The notes: generated from the letters alone by a model not told the origin. A stretch of 64,000 nucleotides of DNA from Sphingomonas sp. OV641 (GCF_900109205.1 NZ_FNZB01000001.1:558001-622000), one strand, 5' to 3'; numbered from the stretch's first letter, positions 25,324 through 35,205 are shown. Numbers and translations: made by a program.

Positions 25324-28300
25324 ATGACTACGTTGCGCCGCACGCTACTGGCATCTTCTCTCCTGAGCGGCATGATCGCTCTTCCCGCTGCCGCGCAGGT
25401 CGAACCGACCGTGCAGAGCCAGACCGCAGAGGTGCCGACCGCCGACAATGTCGCAACAGTGACCGACGATGCCAGCGGGGACGCCGACATCGTCGTCACC
25501 GGTTCGCGCATCGCCCGCCCCGAAGTCGATGCTCCCACCCCGGTGACAAGCTTCTCGGCCGCGACGCTTCAACAATCGGGCCGTGTGAACGTAACCGATT
25601 TCCTGGCGCAAAACCCCGCCCTGCTTGGTTCATCCACCAGCGGTACACAGTCGGGGTCGACCGGAGGGTTCGGCGCAACGGGCACCAACCTCCTGAACCT
25701 GCGCAATCTGGGAACGGATCGTACGCTGGTGCTGGTCGACGGTCGCCGCCACGTTGCGGGATTGCCCGGCTCGGCATCGGTGGACATCAACACCATCCCT
25801 GTCGACCTGATCGATCGAATCGACGTGACCACGGGCGGCGCATCAGCAGTGTACGGTGCGGATGGCGTGTCGGGCGTCGTCAACTTCGTCCTGAAGCGCA
25901 ATTTCGAGGGGCTGCTCGCCCGTGCCCAGACCGGCATTTCGGACGAGGGCGATGCGGGCAACCGCTATATCTCGATCACCGCAGGCAAGAACTTTTCCGG
26001 TGGTCGCGGCAATGTGGCCCTGTCGTATGAGTTCCGGGAAGACGACCGGCTCAGCAGCTTCAGCCGCAGCCGCACCGGCGATCCGCAGCAGTTGTTCGGA
26101 CTGGTTCGCGATCCGGGCGACATCCCGGACGATCCGAGCCGCTTCGACCGCGTGCTGACCAACAACCTGCGCTATGCCGACAGTTCGCGCGATGGCGCGG
26201 TGAACGTGCGCCAGGTGCTGAACCCCGAAACCGGAGAACTCGAATTTACCGGGACGCCAGACTTCACGGGCAGCGGACGGGTATATGATCGCGGCCGCCT
26301 CCTGCCGGGCACCGGCCTGACGCAGGGCGGCGACAGCACGCCACAGGCGGGCTATCAGGGCGATCTCCAGCCGCAGAACCGCATTCACAACATCAATCTG
26401 CTGACCAGCTTCGAAGTGTCACCGGCGCTGCGACTGTTCGCGCAGGGCAAATACACCAACACCAAGAGCTTCAGCGTCGCGCAGCCGAGTTTCGACTTCT
26501 TCACCTATCTCGCGCCGGACAATGCCTTTCTCCTGGATCGCTTCGGTGGCGCTGCACCGGCCGGCGCGCTGGTCTCGCGCGACAATTTCGATCTTGGCGT
26601 GCGGGGTGAATCGAACAAGCGTGAAACCTATCGTGCCGTCATCGGCGCGGACGGGCGGATCAGCGACCATGCCCGATATGAAATTTCCTATGTCTATGGG
26701 CGGACCGACAGCCGGTTCCTGAGCACCAACTATCGCATTGCGGACCGCTATTTCGCGGCGCTTGATGCGGTGCGCGATCCGACCAGCGGGCAGATCGTGT
26801 GTCGTTCGGATCTGGATCCCACCGCCAACATCGACCCGAACAACTTCGATGCGCCGGCAACCACCTTCACGCCGGGGGCAAGCAGCGGGTGTCAGCCGCT
26901 GAACATCCTGGGTGAGAATGTTGCGAGTGCCGCGGCGCTCAACTTCATCAATGCCGATCTGATCAACACCTATCGCGTGCAGCAGCATGTGGTGTCGGGA
27001 TCGATCTCGGGCGACTTCGGCCAGTTCTTTGAGCTGCCTGGCGGGCCGGTCGATTTCGCGATTGGCGGTGAATACCGCAAGGAAATCAGCTCCTTCGTGT
27101 CGGACCCGCTGTCACAGCAAGGTGCCCTGGCCGATTTGGCGCAGATCCTGCCGGAGCGCGGCAGCTTCGATGTCAAGGAAGCGTTCGGAGAACTGCGCGT
27201 TCCCGTGCTGCGCGACCTGCCGTTTGCCGACACGCTGGAATTCAATGCCGCCCTTCGCCTGTCCGATTATTCCACGGTGGGCAGCACCACGACCTGGCAG
27301 GTCAGCGGGATCTACGCTCCCGTGCGCGACGTGCGGTTCCGCGGCGGGTATTCGGAAGCGGTGCGCGCACCGAACGTGACGGAGCTGTTCGCGCCGCAGA
27401 ACGGGGCCTTCTCCTTTATTGATGATCCGTGCGATCCGGAGAATCTGCCGGAGGGCACGCAATATCGCGTCGCCAATTGCCAGGCGGCGCTGACCGCGGC
27501 CGGCCTTTCGCCCGCCCAGATCTCCGCCTTCAACCCGGTGAACGACCCGCAGGCGACCGCCACATTGCCGGGCCGTTCCGGCGGTAACAACGCTTTGGGT
27601 GAGGAAACCGCGGAGACATGGACGGTCGGCGTCGTCGTCCAGCCGCGCTTCGTGCCGGGGCTGCAGATCACCGCGGACTGGTTCAACATTAAGCTTAGGG
27701 ATGCGATCAACACGCCCGAGGCGCAGCAGCTTGTCGACCTGTGCGTCGATCAGCCGACGCTCGACAACATCTATTGTGCCAACGTGACCCGCTCTTCCAC
27801 CACGGGTTATGTGTCCGACTATTTCGTGCGTCCGCAGAATGTCGCCGAGTTCCGCACGCAGGGACTGGACGTGACGGCCAATTACCGGATCGACGCTGGT
27901 TCGGCCGGTGTGTTCAACCTCAAGCTGGTGGGCAATTATCTCGATCGCCTGGACTTTGTGCCGACGCCAGGTGCCGAGCGCGAGAACGAGTTGCTGCGTG
28001 CCAGCGTGACCCGGCTGGCGCCGAAATATAGCGGAACCTTCGACCTTACCTGGACCAAGGACGCGCTGACGCTGAACTATGGCCTGAACTATTTCAGCAA
28101 GCTTCGCCGGTACACGGAGGACGAGGTTGTCGCGAACCCGGACATCTCGGATCCGCAATACATCTTCTACCGCGAACGCTGGGAGCATGATGTTCAGGCG
28201 TCCATCGCCGCTAGCGACAGGTTCAACATCTACTTCGGCGTCAACAATCTGACCAACAAGGTCGGCGACGTAGCGAGCATTCGTTATCCCTATTCGCCTA

Positions 28301-28353
28301 TAGGCCGGTACTTCTATGCCGGCGCGCGGCTGGCGCTCGACTCGATCTTCTGA
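25324..28353 (+). CDS. TonB-dependent outer-membrane receptor
   Basis: 1009-aa outer-membrane transporter. It has a signal peptide (about residues 1-24, ending AAAQ) and a TonB-box-like ADIVVTGSRI (about 53-62). The plug domain follows (VTDFLAQNPALLG, LNLRNLGTDRTLVLVDGRRHV, DGVSGVVNFVLKRNFEG), then a 22-strand-type barrel ending in aromatic-rich YFYAGARLALDSIF. No N-terminal secretin/STN signalling domain is present. The sequence style is the large sphingomonad TonB receptor group that imports peptides, glycans or aromatic compounds; substrate unassigned. No inner-membrane transporter is adjacent. The 206 bases upstream contain the ahcY terminator and presumably its promoter, but I see no clear operator. 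Confidence 0.94.
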   Translation: MTTLRRTLLASSLLSGMIALPAAAQVEPTVQSQTAEVPTADNVATVTDDASGDADIVVTGSRIARPEVDAPTPVTSFSAATLQQSGRVNVTDFLAQNPALLGSSTSGTQSGSTGGFGATGTNLLNLRNLGTDRTLVLVDGRRHVAGLPGSASVDINTIPVDLIDRIDVTTGGASAVYGADGVSGVVNFVLKRNFEGLLARAQTGISDEGDAGNRYISITAGKNFSGGRGNVALSYEFREDDRLSSFSRSRTGDPQQLFGLVRDPGDIPDDPSRFDRVLTNNLRYADSSRDGAVNVRQVLNPETGELEFTGTPDFTGSGRVYDRGRLLPGTGLTQGGDSTPQAGYQGDLQPQNRIHNINLLTSFEVSPALRLFAQGKYTNTKSFSVAQPSFDFFTYLAPDNAFLLDRFGGAAPAGALVSRDNFDLGVRGESNKRETYRAVIGADGRISDHARYEISYVYGRTDSRFLSTNYRIADRYFAALDAVRDPTSGQIVCRSDLDPTANIDPNNFDAPATTFTPGASSGCQPLNILGENVASAAALNFINADLINTYRVQQHVVSGSISGDFGQFFELPGGPVDFAIGGEYRKEISSFVSDPLSQQGALADLAQILPERGSFDVKEAFGELRVPVLRDLPFADTLEFNAALRLSDYSTVGSTTTWQVSGIYAPVRDVRFRGGYSEAVRAPNVTELFAPQNGAFSFIDDPCDPENLPEGTQYRVANCQAALTAAGLSPAQISAFNPVNDPQATATLPGRSGGNNALGEETAETWTVGVVVQPRFVPGLQITADWFNIKLRDAINTPEAQQLVDLCVDQPTLDNIYCANVTRSSTTGYVSDYFVRPQNVAEFRTQGLDVTANYRIDAGSAGVFNLKLVGNYLDRLDFVPTPGAERENELLRASVTRLAPKYSGTFDLTWTKDALTLNYGLNYFSKLRRYTEDEVVANPDISDPQYIFYRERWEHDVQASIAASDRFNIYFGVNNLTNKVGDVASIRYPYSPIGRYFYAGARLALDSIF

Positions 28354-28376
28354 TCGGGTCGCCTGCTTGAATCGGA

Positions 28377-28414
28377 GGGGGGCTGGAACGCACATCCGTT
28401 CCAGCCCCCCTTTT
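28377..28414 (+). terminator. Intrinsic terminator after the TonB receptor gene
   Basis: A perfect 14-bp stem (28377-28390 with 28397-28410) around CACATC is followed by TTTT and GCG. Confidence 0.92.
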
Positions 28415-28441
28415 GCGTGTTCGATGAGTGAAGAGCGGCGA

Positions 28442-29464
28442 TCAGCCTGCTGCCTGCTTCATCACCCGCTGGCCTTCCGCCTGGACCACCGCGTCCTTCA
28501 CGGCGGCGAGATAGCCGGCAACGTCACCGGCGCTGGACGGCACGGCCTGTCGCAACGTGATGAAGCCGTGGATGTTGCCGATCGCCTCACGGAACGTGAC
28601 TGGCACGCCCGCCAGGATCAACGCGGCGGCATAAGCGCGTCCCTGATCGCGGATCGGATCCAGGCTCGCCGTGATGACCACCGCCGGCGGAAGGCCGACC
28701 AGGTTGCCGATCATCGGCGATCCGCGGAAATCGGTAAAGTCCGCCTGATAATGTTCCGCGAACCAGATCATCGTCTCGCGGGTGAGGAGGTAACCATCGG
28801 CGAAGTCGTTGAACGAGGGATATTCCCTGTTCATGTCGGCGGCCGGATACATTGGCGCCTGAACGATGACCGGCACGTCGGCGGCATTGTCCCGCAGGCT
28901 CATCGCCGTGGTGATCGTCAGCGTCCCGCCGGCGCTGTCGCCCGACAGGACCAACCCGGTGGCGGTCCGGCCCAGTTCCGACGGGCTGGAGGCGATCCAG
29001 CGTGCCGCCGCTTCGCAGTCCGCCGGGGCGGCTGGCCAGCGATGCTCCGGCGCGAGGCGATAATCTACCGAGACCACCGGCAGATCGAGCTGGCGCGACA
29101 TTTCCGCGGTGAAGCTGGCATGGGTATCGATGTTGCCGATCACGAAGCCGCCGCCGTGGAAGAAGACAACAACCGGGCCCGGTTCCCGCGTGGCGCGTAC
29201 GTCGAACAGGCGCGCCGGAATGTCACCGGCGGGCCCGGGGATGATGAGGTCCTTGACCGTTGCGAGCTCCCCGACGGGCGTATCAGCAACGTCCTTCATC
29301 GCGAGATACATCTGGCGCGCAGCCTCGGCGGTGCCTTCATGCGTCTTGGGGCCGGGCGTGCTGTTCAGAAAATCGAGGAAGCCGCGCACGTCGGGGCGCA
29401 CATAGGGCCCATCGTTCGACGAAGCGGCGCCACCCTGCGTGTCGCGGATCAGCGTATCAGTCAT
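28442..29464 (-). CDS. Hormone-sensitive-lipase family esterase
   Basis: Alpha/beta-hydrolase (340 aa) of bacterial lipase family IV. It carries the oxyanion-hole HGGGF in VVVFFHGGGFVIGN and the nucleophile elbow GDSAGG in LVLSGDSAGGTLT. The acid is in ASLDPIRDQG and the histidine in IGNIHGF. There is no signal peptide, so it is probably cytoplasmic, acting on short acyl esters. The ATG at 29464 has a good SD (GAGGAGAGAGG). It is divergent from the HDAC-like gene with 43 bases between them. Confidence 0.92.
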   Translation of the reverse strand: MTDTLIRDTQGGAASSNDGPYVRPDVRGFLDFLNSTPGPKTHEGTAEAARQMYLAMKDVADTPVGELATVKDLIIPGPAGDIPARLFDVRATREPGPVVVFFHGGGFVIGNIDTHASFTAEMSRQLDLPVVSVDYRLAPEHRWPAAPADCEAAARWIASSPSELGRTATGLVLSGDSAGGTLTITTAMSLRDNAADVPVIVQAPMYPAADMNREYPSFNDFADGYLLTRETMIWFAEHYQADFTDFRGSPMIGNLVGLPPAVVITASLDPIRDQGRAYAAALILAGVPVTFREAIGNIHGFITLRQAVPSSAGDVAGYLAAVKDAVVQAEGQRVMKQAAG

Positions 29465-29507
29465 TCCTCTCTCCTCAGGTTCGCTTTTGCTACCTATCTT
29501 GGCGCAG

Positions 29508-30437
29508 ATGATCGCTGTCGTCCATCACCCCGATTATGTCGCGGAAGCGCCCGGCAGGAGCAGTTATCGCTGGGGCAAGAACGGCGCAATTCGTGATCTC
29601 CTGCGCGCCGAGGGGGCGGCGATTTGCTGGCACGAGCCGGATCTGGCGCTGCGCTCGTGGCTCGAAGCGGCGCATGATCCCGGCTATGTCGCGGAGGTGC
29701 TGGAGGTTCGCGTTCCACGGGACAAGGAACGGCGGATCGGCTTTCCTGTGACGGCGGTGGTGGCGCGGCGAGCGCAGGTGGTGCCTGGCGGCACATACCA
29801 GGCGGCGCGGCTTGCGATGGCCCATGGCTTTGCCGCGAACACGGCAGGGGGCAGCCATCACGCGCTAGCGGCGACGGGTGCTGGCTATTGCGTGTTCAAC
29901 GATCTGGCGATCGCAGCACTGCAACTCGCACGCGAAGGCCGCCGCGTCCTAATTGTCGATGTGGACGTGCATCAGGGCGATGGCACGGCCGCGCTGACCG
30001 CCGGCCACCCAGCCATCGCAACCTATTCGATTCACGCGGAAAAGAACTTCCCGGCAAGAAAGGCGAGGTCTACCGTGGATGTGCCTTTGCCCGACGGCGT
30101 GGACGACGGGGGCTATCTGGATGCGCTGCGATCGACATTGCCGCCGCTGCTTCAGGAGTTCGCGCCCGATTTGATCCTGTATCAGGGCGGGGTCGATCCG
30201 TTCAGCGGCGACCGGCTGGGGCGCCTCTCGCTGACAGAGGACGGATTGGGGAAACGTGACCTGCTGGTCGCGAACATGGCGCTTGAGCGCGGGCTGCCGA
30301 TGGCGAGCACGGTGGGGGGTGGGTATGGCGATGACGTGCTGGCCATCGCGCGGCGGCATGTTGATGTCATCCTGCGGCTGGGCCGGGCCTATGCCGAGCG
30401 ATGGCAGGCAGGAACCCGGCTGACCCCAGCCGCGTAG
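29508..30437 (+). CDS. Histone-deacetylase-superfamily amidohydrolase
   Basis: Zinc-dependent deacetylase fold (309 aa) with the tandem histidines in GGSHHALAATGAGYCVFND, the metal-binding DVDVHQGDGT, and the C-terminal glycine-rich STVGGGYGDD. The region around YSIHAEKNFP corresponds to the SLH/active-site segment. Bacterial members act on acetylated small molecules, acetoin metabolism or acetyl-lysine; the substrate here is unknown. The ATG at 29508 was chosen because IAVVHHPDYV is the family N-terminus. It is followed 7 bases later by the photolyase gene. Confidence 0.9.
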   Translation: MIAVVHHPDYVAEAPGRSSYRWGKNGAIRDLLRAEGAAICWHEPDLALRSWLEAAHDPGYVAEVLEVRVPRDKERRIGFPVTAVVARRAQVVPGGTYQAARLAMAHGFAANTAGGSHHALAATGAGYCVFNDLAIAALQLAREGRRVLIVDVDVHQGDGTAALTAGHPAIATYSIHAEKNFPARKARSTVDVPLPDGVDDGGYLDALRSTLPPLLQEFAPDLILYQGGVDPFSGDRLGRLSLTEDGLGKRDLLVANMALERGLPMASTVGGGYGDDVLAIARRHVDVILRLGRAYAERWQAGTRLTPAA

Positions 30438-30444
30438 AGCGGCG

Positions 30445-31794
30445 ATGACCACCATCGTCTGGTTTCGCCAGGACCTCCGCCTCCACGACCACCCAGCGCT
30501 GCTATCGGCCGCTGCATCGGGCGCGATCATTCCCGTCTATGTGCTTGATAACGAAGGACCGGGTGAGTGGCGGATCGGCGGTGCGCAGCGCTGGTGGCTG
30601 CACCACAGCCTAGCCACGCTGGACGCATCGCTGCGGGAGAAAGGCAGCCGACTGATCCTGCGGCAGGGCCCTGCGGCGGCAACCCTGTTGGCACTGGCGG
30701 AGGAAACCGGCGCCGACGCCATCCACGCCATCCGCCATTACGAACCATGGTGGCGGGCAGCGGAAGCGGCCATTGGCGAAGGGCTTTGCTTGCACGAGGG
30801 GGGGCATCTGCGGCCGCCGGAGAGCGTGACAACGGCAAGCGGCGGCCGCTTCCGGATTTTCTCGGCCTTCTTCCGGAGTCTTTCGGCCTCGCTGCCGCCC
30901 GAGCCCCCGTGCGGCGCCCCGGACGTGTTAACCGCGCCCGAGCACTGGCCCGCGAGCGACGATCTCGCGGACTGGAATCTCCTGCCAACCCGGCCGAACT
31001 GGGCAAGCGGCTTCGAGGAGTGGGCGCCAGGAGAGGCGGGGGCACGCGGGGCCCTCGAAACCTTCGCGGATGCGATCCGGCACTATTCGACCGGGCGCAA
31101 CATGCCGTCCGAGGAAGGCACGTCCCGGCTGTCGCCGCACCTTCACCATGGCGAGATCTCACCGCGCCAGGTGTGGCATAAGCTGAGCGACGGGGGCGAG
31201 GGTGGGGCCGCGTTTCGGCGAGAGCTGGCATGGCGGGATTTCACCGCGGGGCTGATCCTGGCGCTGCCCGATTATGCGCGTGAGAACGGGCGCAGGCAGT
31301 TCGATCGACTACCATGGCGAGAGGCGCCGGCGGACCTGAAGGCGTGGCAGCAGGGGCGGACCGGCTATCCCATCGTCGACGCCGGGATGCGGCAATTGTG
31401 GGCAACCGGATGGATGCACAACCGGGTGCGCATGATCACCGCGAGCTTCCTCGTGAAGCATCTGCTGATCGACTGGCGCGCGGGCGAGCGCTGGTTCTGG
31501 GACACGCTGGTTGATGCCGATTACGGCAACAACAGCGTGAACTGGCAGTGGGTGGCGGGGACCGGGATCGACGCCAACATGTTCGGCCGGATCATGGCGC
31601 CGCTGAGCCAATCGGAGAAGTTCGAGGCGGGCGACTATATCCGGCGCTGGGTGCCGGAGCTGCGCGGGCTATCCAACGAAACGATCCACGACCCGGACGA
31701 GGCAGGCTGTCGCCCCGCCGATTACCCGCCGAAGATCATCGGCCATCGCGAAGCGCGCGAACGCGCACTGGCGGCGGGCCGCAAAGTACGCTGA
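30445..31794 (+). CDS. phrB: Deoxyribodipyrimidine photolyase
   Basis: Light-driven repair of cyclobutane pyrimidine dimers using FADH and an antenna cofactor (449 aa). The N-terminal antenna-binding Rossmann domain (TTIVWFRQDLRLHDHPALLSA) is followed by the helical FAD domain. Hallmarks are GRNMPSEEGTSRLSPHLHHGEISPRQ, WRDFTAGLI, WMHNRVRMITASFLVKHLLIDW and NNSVNWQWVAGTGIDANMFGRI. This fits class I CPD photolyase, although (6-4) or cryptochrome activity cannot be excluded by eye. It sits between an HDAC-like and a cyclopropane synthase gene. Confidence 0.93.
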   Translation: MTTIVWFRQDLRLHDHPALLSAAASGAIIPVYVLDNEGPGEWRIGGAQRWWLHHSLATLDASLREKGSRLILRQGPAAATLLALAEETGADAIHAIRHYEPWWRAAEAAIGEGLCLHEGGHLRPPESVTTASGGRFRIFSAFFRSLSASLPPEPPCGAPDVLTAPEHWPASDDLADWNLLPTRPNWASGFEEWAPGEAGARGALETFADAIRHYSTGRNMPSEEGTSRLSPHLHHGEISPRQVWHKLSDGGEGGAAFRRELAWRDFTAGLILALPDYARENGRRQFDRLPWREAPADLKAWQQGRTGYPIVDAGMRQLWATGWMHNRVRMITASFLVKHLLIDWRAGERWFWDTLVDADYGNNSVNWQWVAGTGIDANMFGRIMAPLSQSEKFEAGDYIRRWVPELRGLSNETIHDPDEAGCRPADYPPKIIGHREARERALAAGRKVR

Positions 31795-31848
31795 CCGCCA
31801 TCATCTTCGCCTCTTCCGCCGCGTGCCCCGCCGGTGCATGAGCGCGCC

Positions 31849-33066
31849 ATGCACGGGAAGGTCGAACTGGCGCGGTCACATAACCGCTGGGCGCGCAGCG
31901 TCGCGCCGCTTTATCATCGCATTCTCGATCGGATCGATGCCGGGTTGGAGCAAGGAGCGATCGAGGCAAGCCTGCCCGACGGAACACGCAGGCTGCTCGG
32001 CGGAAGAGGGCCGGGCCCGATTGCGCATGTCACGGTGGTGCGCTGGCGCGCGTTGCGGCGACTGGTGACCGGCGGCTCGATCGGCTGGTACGAAGGCTGG
32101 GCGCATGGCGACTGGACCAGCCCGGATCTGGTGCCGATCTTCGTTCTGTTCATGCGTAACCGGGGCACGCTGGGCAATGTGGCGCGGGCGAAGCGCGGAG
32201 CGCGTGTCGCCGCCCGGCTGATCCATGCCCTTCGCCACAATGACCGGCGCAACGCCCGGCGCAACATTGCTGCGCATTACGATCTAGGCAACGATTTCTA
32301 CGAAGCGTGGCTGGACCCGACGCTGACCTATTCCAGCGCCTTGTTCGCCGCTGGCGATACGCTGGAGGCCGGGCAGCATCGCAAGCTTTCCGCCATTCTC
32401 GACCGACTGGACGTGCCCACCGGCGGGACGATGCTGGAGATCGGCTGCGGCTGGGGATCGCTGGCGGAAGCGGCCGGCAAGCGGGGCATCAAGGTGCGTG
32501 CGATAACGCTGGCGGAGGAGCAGCAGCGGCATGTGGCGGTGCGCACCCGCGACCTGCCGGTGGCCGTGTCACTGACCGATTATCGCGACGTCAAAGGGCA
32601 ATATGACGGCATTGCTTCAATCGAGATGGTCGAGGCGGTGGGGGAGCGTTACTGGAACGATTATCTGGCGGCGATTTCCCGCGCGCTGAAGCCGGGCGGC
32701 CGCGCGGCAATCCAGTTCATCAAGATCGCCGAAGACGTTTGGCCCGCCTATTCCAGCAACGTCGACTTCATCCAGGCCTGCGTCTTTCCCGGCGGCATGC
32801 TGATCCATGAGCCGCAGTTCCAAGCGCTGGCCGAGGCAAACGGGCTGACATGGCGGGGGCGACATGCCTTTGGTGAGGATTATGCCGAAACGCTGCGGCA
32901 ATGGCGGGTGCGGTTCGACAATGCGGTGGCGCAAGGGCGCCTGCCGGCGCGGTTCGATCGTGGCTTCGTTGACTTGTGGCGCTTCTACCTGATGTATTGC
33001 GAAGGCGGGTTTCGCGGCGGCGGCATCGATGTCGTGCAGATCACGCTGGTCAAGGAGGGGGCATGA
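31849..33066 (+). CDS. cfa: Cyclopropane-fatty-acyl-phospholipid synthase
   Basis: SAM-dependent methylene transfer to unsaturated phospholipid acyl chains (405 aa). The N-terminal lipid-binding part ends with RNARRNIAAHYDLGNDFYEAWLDPTLTYSSALF. The methyltransferase domain has motif I LEIGCGWGSLAEAA, ASIEMVEAVGERYW, and FPGGMLIHEPQ. Membrane-associated, and commonly induced by acid, stationary-phase or photo-oxidative stress, which fits its photolyase neighbour. The start at ATG 31849 follows an in-frame GTG. Its TGA overlaps the next ATG (ATGA). Confidence 0.93.
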   Translation: MHGKVELARSHNRWARSVAPLYHRILDRIDAGLEQGAIEASLPDGTRRLLGGRGPGPIAHVTVVRWRALRRLVTGGSIGWYEGWAHGDWTSPDLVPIFVLFMRNRGTLGNVARAKRGARVAARLIHALRHNDRRNARRNIAAHYDLGNDFYEAWLDPTLTYSSALFAAGDTLEAGQHRKLSAILDRLDVPTGGTMLEIGCGWGSLAEAAGKRGIKVRAITLAEEQQRHVAVRTRDLPVAVSLTDYRDVKGQYDGIASIEMVEAVGERYWNDYLAAISRALKPGGRAAIQFIKIAEDVWPAYSSNVDFIQACVFPGGMLIHEPQFQALAEANGLTWRGRHAFGEDYAETLRQWRVRFDNAVAQGRLPARFDRGFVDLWRFYLMYCEGGFRGGGIDVVQITLVKEGA

Positions 33067-34295
33067 AGCGGTTTGCCTTTGGCGCGGCGCTGGCCGCGAT
33101 GCTGCTTTGCGGATGTGCGGCCCAGCAACCACCGCAGAGCAACGCAGCCGCGCAGCCGGTGTCGGCTGCTGAGGGCAGCGCGCAGGCGATCGCTGCCGGG
33201 GTGCCGATCACCGCCGCCAATCGCGATCAGCTGAAGCAGGTGGGTGCGGCCGTTCTGTTCTGGTCCCAGCAGGAGCGCGACCAGAACTTCCCGCATATGG
33301 AAGATCACTTTCCAGTCCATGTCGTGAAGGCGGGAGGCAAGCTGCGCGACCTGCCCCAGGGCGTGCCGCTGCCGGTGCCGGCGGCCGAGATCGACGCTTA
33401 TGTTCGGGATCAGAACGTCGCCGGCCTGATCGTGGTTCAGGACGGCAAGGTGCGGCTGGAACGATATGCGCGCGGGCTGACGCGCGATGGGCGGTGGACG
33501 AGCTTCTCGGTGGCGAAATCCTTCACCTCCACCCTGGTGGGAGCGGCGATCAAGGACGGCTTCATCGGTTCGGTGGACGAGCCGGTGACCCGGTATATTC
33601 CGGACCTTGCCGGCAGCGCCTATGATGGCGTGTCGATCGGCCAGTTGCTGACCATGACGTCGGGCGTGAAGTGGAACGAGGATTACACCGATCCCAAGTC
33701 CGACGTCGCGCGGATGTTTTCCATCCCGGTGCCCACCGGCATGGACCCGACCGTCGCCTATATGCGCACGCTTTCGCGCGAGGCGGAGCCGGGTGCGAAG
33801 TGGGTCTACAAGACCGGAGAGACGAACCTGATCGGCGTGCTGGTCGCCAACGCCGTGAAGAAACCACTGGCGACATATCTTAGCGAAAAGGTGTGGCGCC
33901 CGTACGGGATGGAAAGCGACGCCTTCTGGATGGTCGATGCGAGCGGCCGCGAAGTGGCGGGATGCTGCCTTTCGGTATCGCTGCGCGATTACGCGCGGAT
34001 GGGTCTGCTGGCGCTGGAAGGCGGCAAGGGCATCGTGCCGCCGGGCTGGTTTGCCGACGCCACCCGTGCCCATGCCTCGATCGGACGGCCGGGCTTCGGC
34101 TATGGCTATCAATGGTGGGTCTATCCGCAGGACCGGTTCGGCGGACAGGGGATCTTCGGCCAGAGCATTACGGTCGATCCGGCGAGCCGGACGGTGATCG
34201 CAATGGTATCCGCCTGGCCCAAGGCGACCGGATCAGACCTGTCGCAGGCGCGCATGACCTTCATGGAGCGATTGTTCGCGGCAGCGCGGCAGTGA
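33063..34295 (+). CDS. Serine hydrolase lipoprotein, NylB/EstB-like beta-lactamase fold
   Basis: 410-aa exported lipoprotein with lipobox-like LLCGC at about residues 13-17, followed by a flexible Gln/Ala-rich linker. The catalytic SxxK is in FSVAKSFTSTL, and MTSGVKWNEDYTDPKSD is typical of the 6-aminohexanoate-dimer-hydrolase-like branch. Residues YKTGETN and QWWVYPQD occur later. Family members hydrolyse amides or esters and a few act on beta-lactams; the substrate is unknown. It is translationally coupled to cfa by the ATGA overlap. The envelope location inferred from the lipobox is reasonably firm. Confidence 0.88.
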   Translation: MKRFAFGAALAAMLLCGCAAQQPPQSNAAAQPVSAAEGSAQAIAAGVPITAANRDQLKQVGAAVLFWSQQERDQNFPHMEDHFPVHVVKAGGKLRDLPQGVPLPVPAAEIDAYVRDQNVAGLIVVQDGKVRLERYARGLTRDGRWTSFSVAKSFTSTLVGAAIKDGFIGSVDEPVTRYIPDLAGSAYDGVSIGQLLTMTSGVKWNEDYTDPKSDVARMFSIPVPTGMDPTVAYMRTLSREAEPGAKWVYKTGETNLIGVLVANAVKKPLATYLSEKVWRPYGMESDAFWMVDASGREVAGCCLSVSLRDYARMGLLALEGGKGIVPPGWFADATRAHASIGRPGFGYGYQWWVYPQDRFGGQGIFGQSITVDPASRTVIAMVSAWPKATGSDLSQARMTFMERLFAAARQ

Positions 34296-34413
34296 TGGAA
34301 CTCGGCGCGCGACTACTGCGCAGCTTGCCCGCGCTGGATCAAACGGCACCGTAGCGGAGTGCTCGGGACCGGAGTGAGTGTGCGGAACAGACGCGAGGCG
34401 GCTGGTCCGGAAC

Positions 34414-35124
34414 TTAGCCCGGCACCCGCTCCCAAAGGCCGGTTTCGAAGCCGTTCAGGACGAGCGACGTGATGTGATCGGCCACCGCTTCGGGCGGCTT
34501 CACCGATGCGGGATCCTCGCCGGGATAGGCGCGGGCGCGCATCTTCGTGCGGGTGGCGCCGGGATCGATGATCGCGGTGCGCACGCGGCTGATCTCGGAC
34601 ACTTCGTCTCCATAAGCGCCCAGCAGCGTTTCGAACGCGGCCTTGGACGCGCCATAAGCACCCCAATAAGCGCGCGGCTTGCGCCCGACCGAGGAGGTAA
34701 TCCCGATCACCTTGCCGGCTTCCGACTGGCGCAGCAGCGGATCGAACGCCTGGATCAGCGCTGCCTGAGCTGAGACGTTGAGCGTCAGCACGGCGGCAAG
34801 TTCCTTGGCGTCGATTGCGGGCACGGCGGCGAGCGAGCCGAGTGTGGCGGCGTTCAACACCATCACATCGAGCGCCTGCCACCGCTCAGCGACGGCCGCG
34901 GCAAGCCGTGCGATCGAATCCTTCTCTGTCAGATCCAGCGGCGCAATCGTCGCCGAGCCGCCGGCGTCGAAGATCTGCTGCTCCACTTCCTCCAGCGCCT
35001 TTGCCGTGCGCGCGGTGACGACGACATGCGCGCCCTGTGCCGCCAGAGCGATGGCAGTGGCGGCGCCGATTCCGCGGCTCGCGCCAGTGACGAGGGCGAG
35101 CTTATTCTCAAGCGGCTTGTTCAT
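34414..35124 (-). CDS. Short-chain dehydrogenase/reductase
   Basis: Classical SDR (236 aa) with the cofactor motif TGASRGIGAATA, the NAA motif (VLNAATLG in place of NNAG), catalytic Ser in GITSSVGRK and YxxxK as Y-G-A-S-K. Arg after the first strand (TARTAKALE) favours NADP. The substrate is not predictable. ATG 35124 was preferred over a TTG four codons upstream. It lies downstream of purF on the same strand with an 81-base gap containing a hairpin. Confidence 0.9.
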   Translation of the reverse strand: MNKPLENKLALVTGASRGIGAATAIALAAQGAHVVVTARTAKALEEVEQQIFDAGGSATIAPLDLTEKDSIARLAAAVAERWQALDVMVLNAATLGSLAAVPAIDAKELAAVLTLNVSAQAALIQAFDPLLRQSEAGKVIGITSSVGRKPRAYWGAYGASKAAFETLLGAYGDEVSEISRVRTAIIDPGATRTKMRARAYPGEDPASVKPPEAVADHITSLVLNGFETGLWERVPG

Positions 35125-35171
35125 CCAGAATCCCAAGGCAGACGGTTGCGCACGGGCGAGAGGGCCCGAGA

Positions 35172-35196
35172 CGCGCCCTCGTCAAGCGAGGGCGCG
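35172..35196 (-). terminator. Hairpin between purF and the SDR gene
   Basis: CGCGCCCTCG (35172-35181) pairs perfectly with CGAGGGCGCG (35187-35196). It lies just after the purF stop on the minus strand but lacks a U-tract, so it may only attenuate. Confidence 0.4.
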
Positions 35197-35205
35197 CGGC
35201 AAGGT

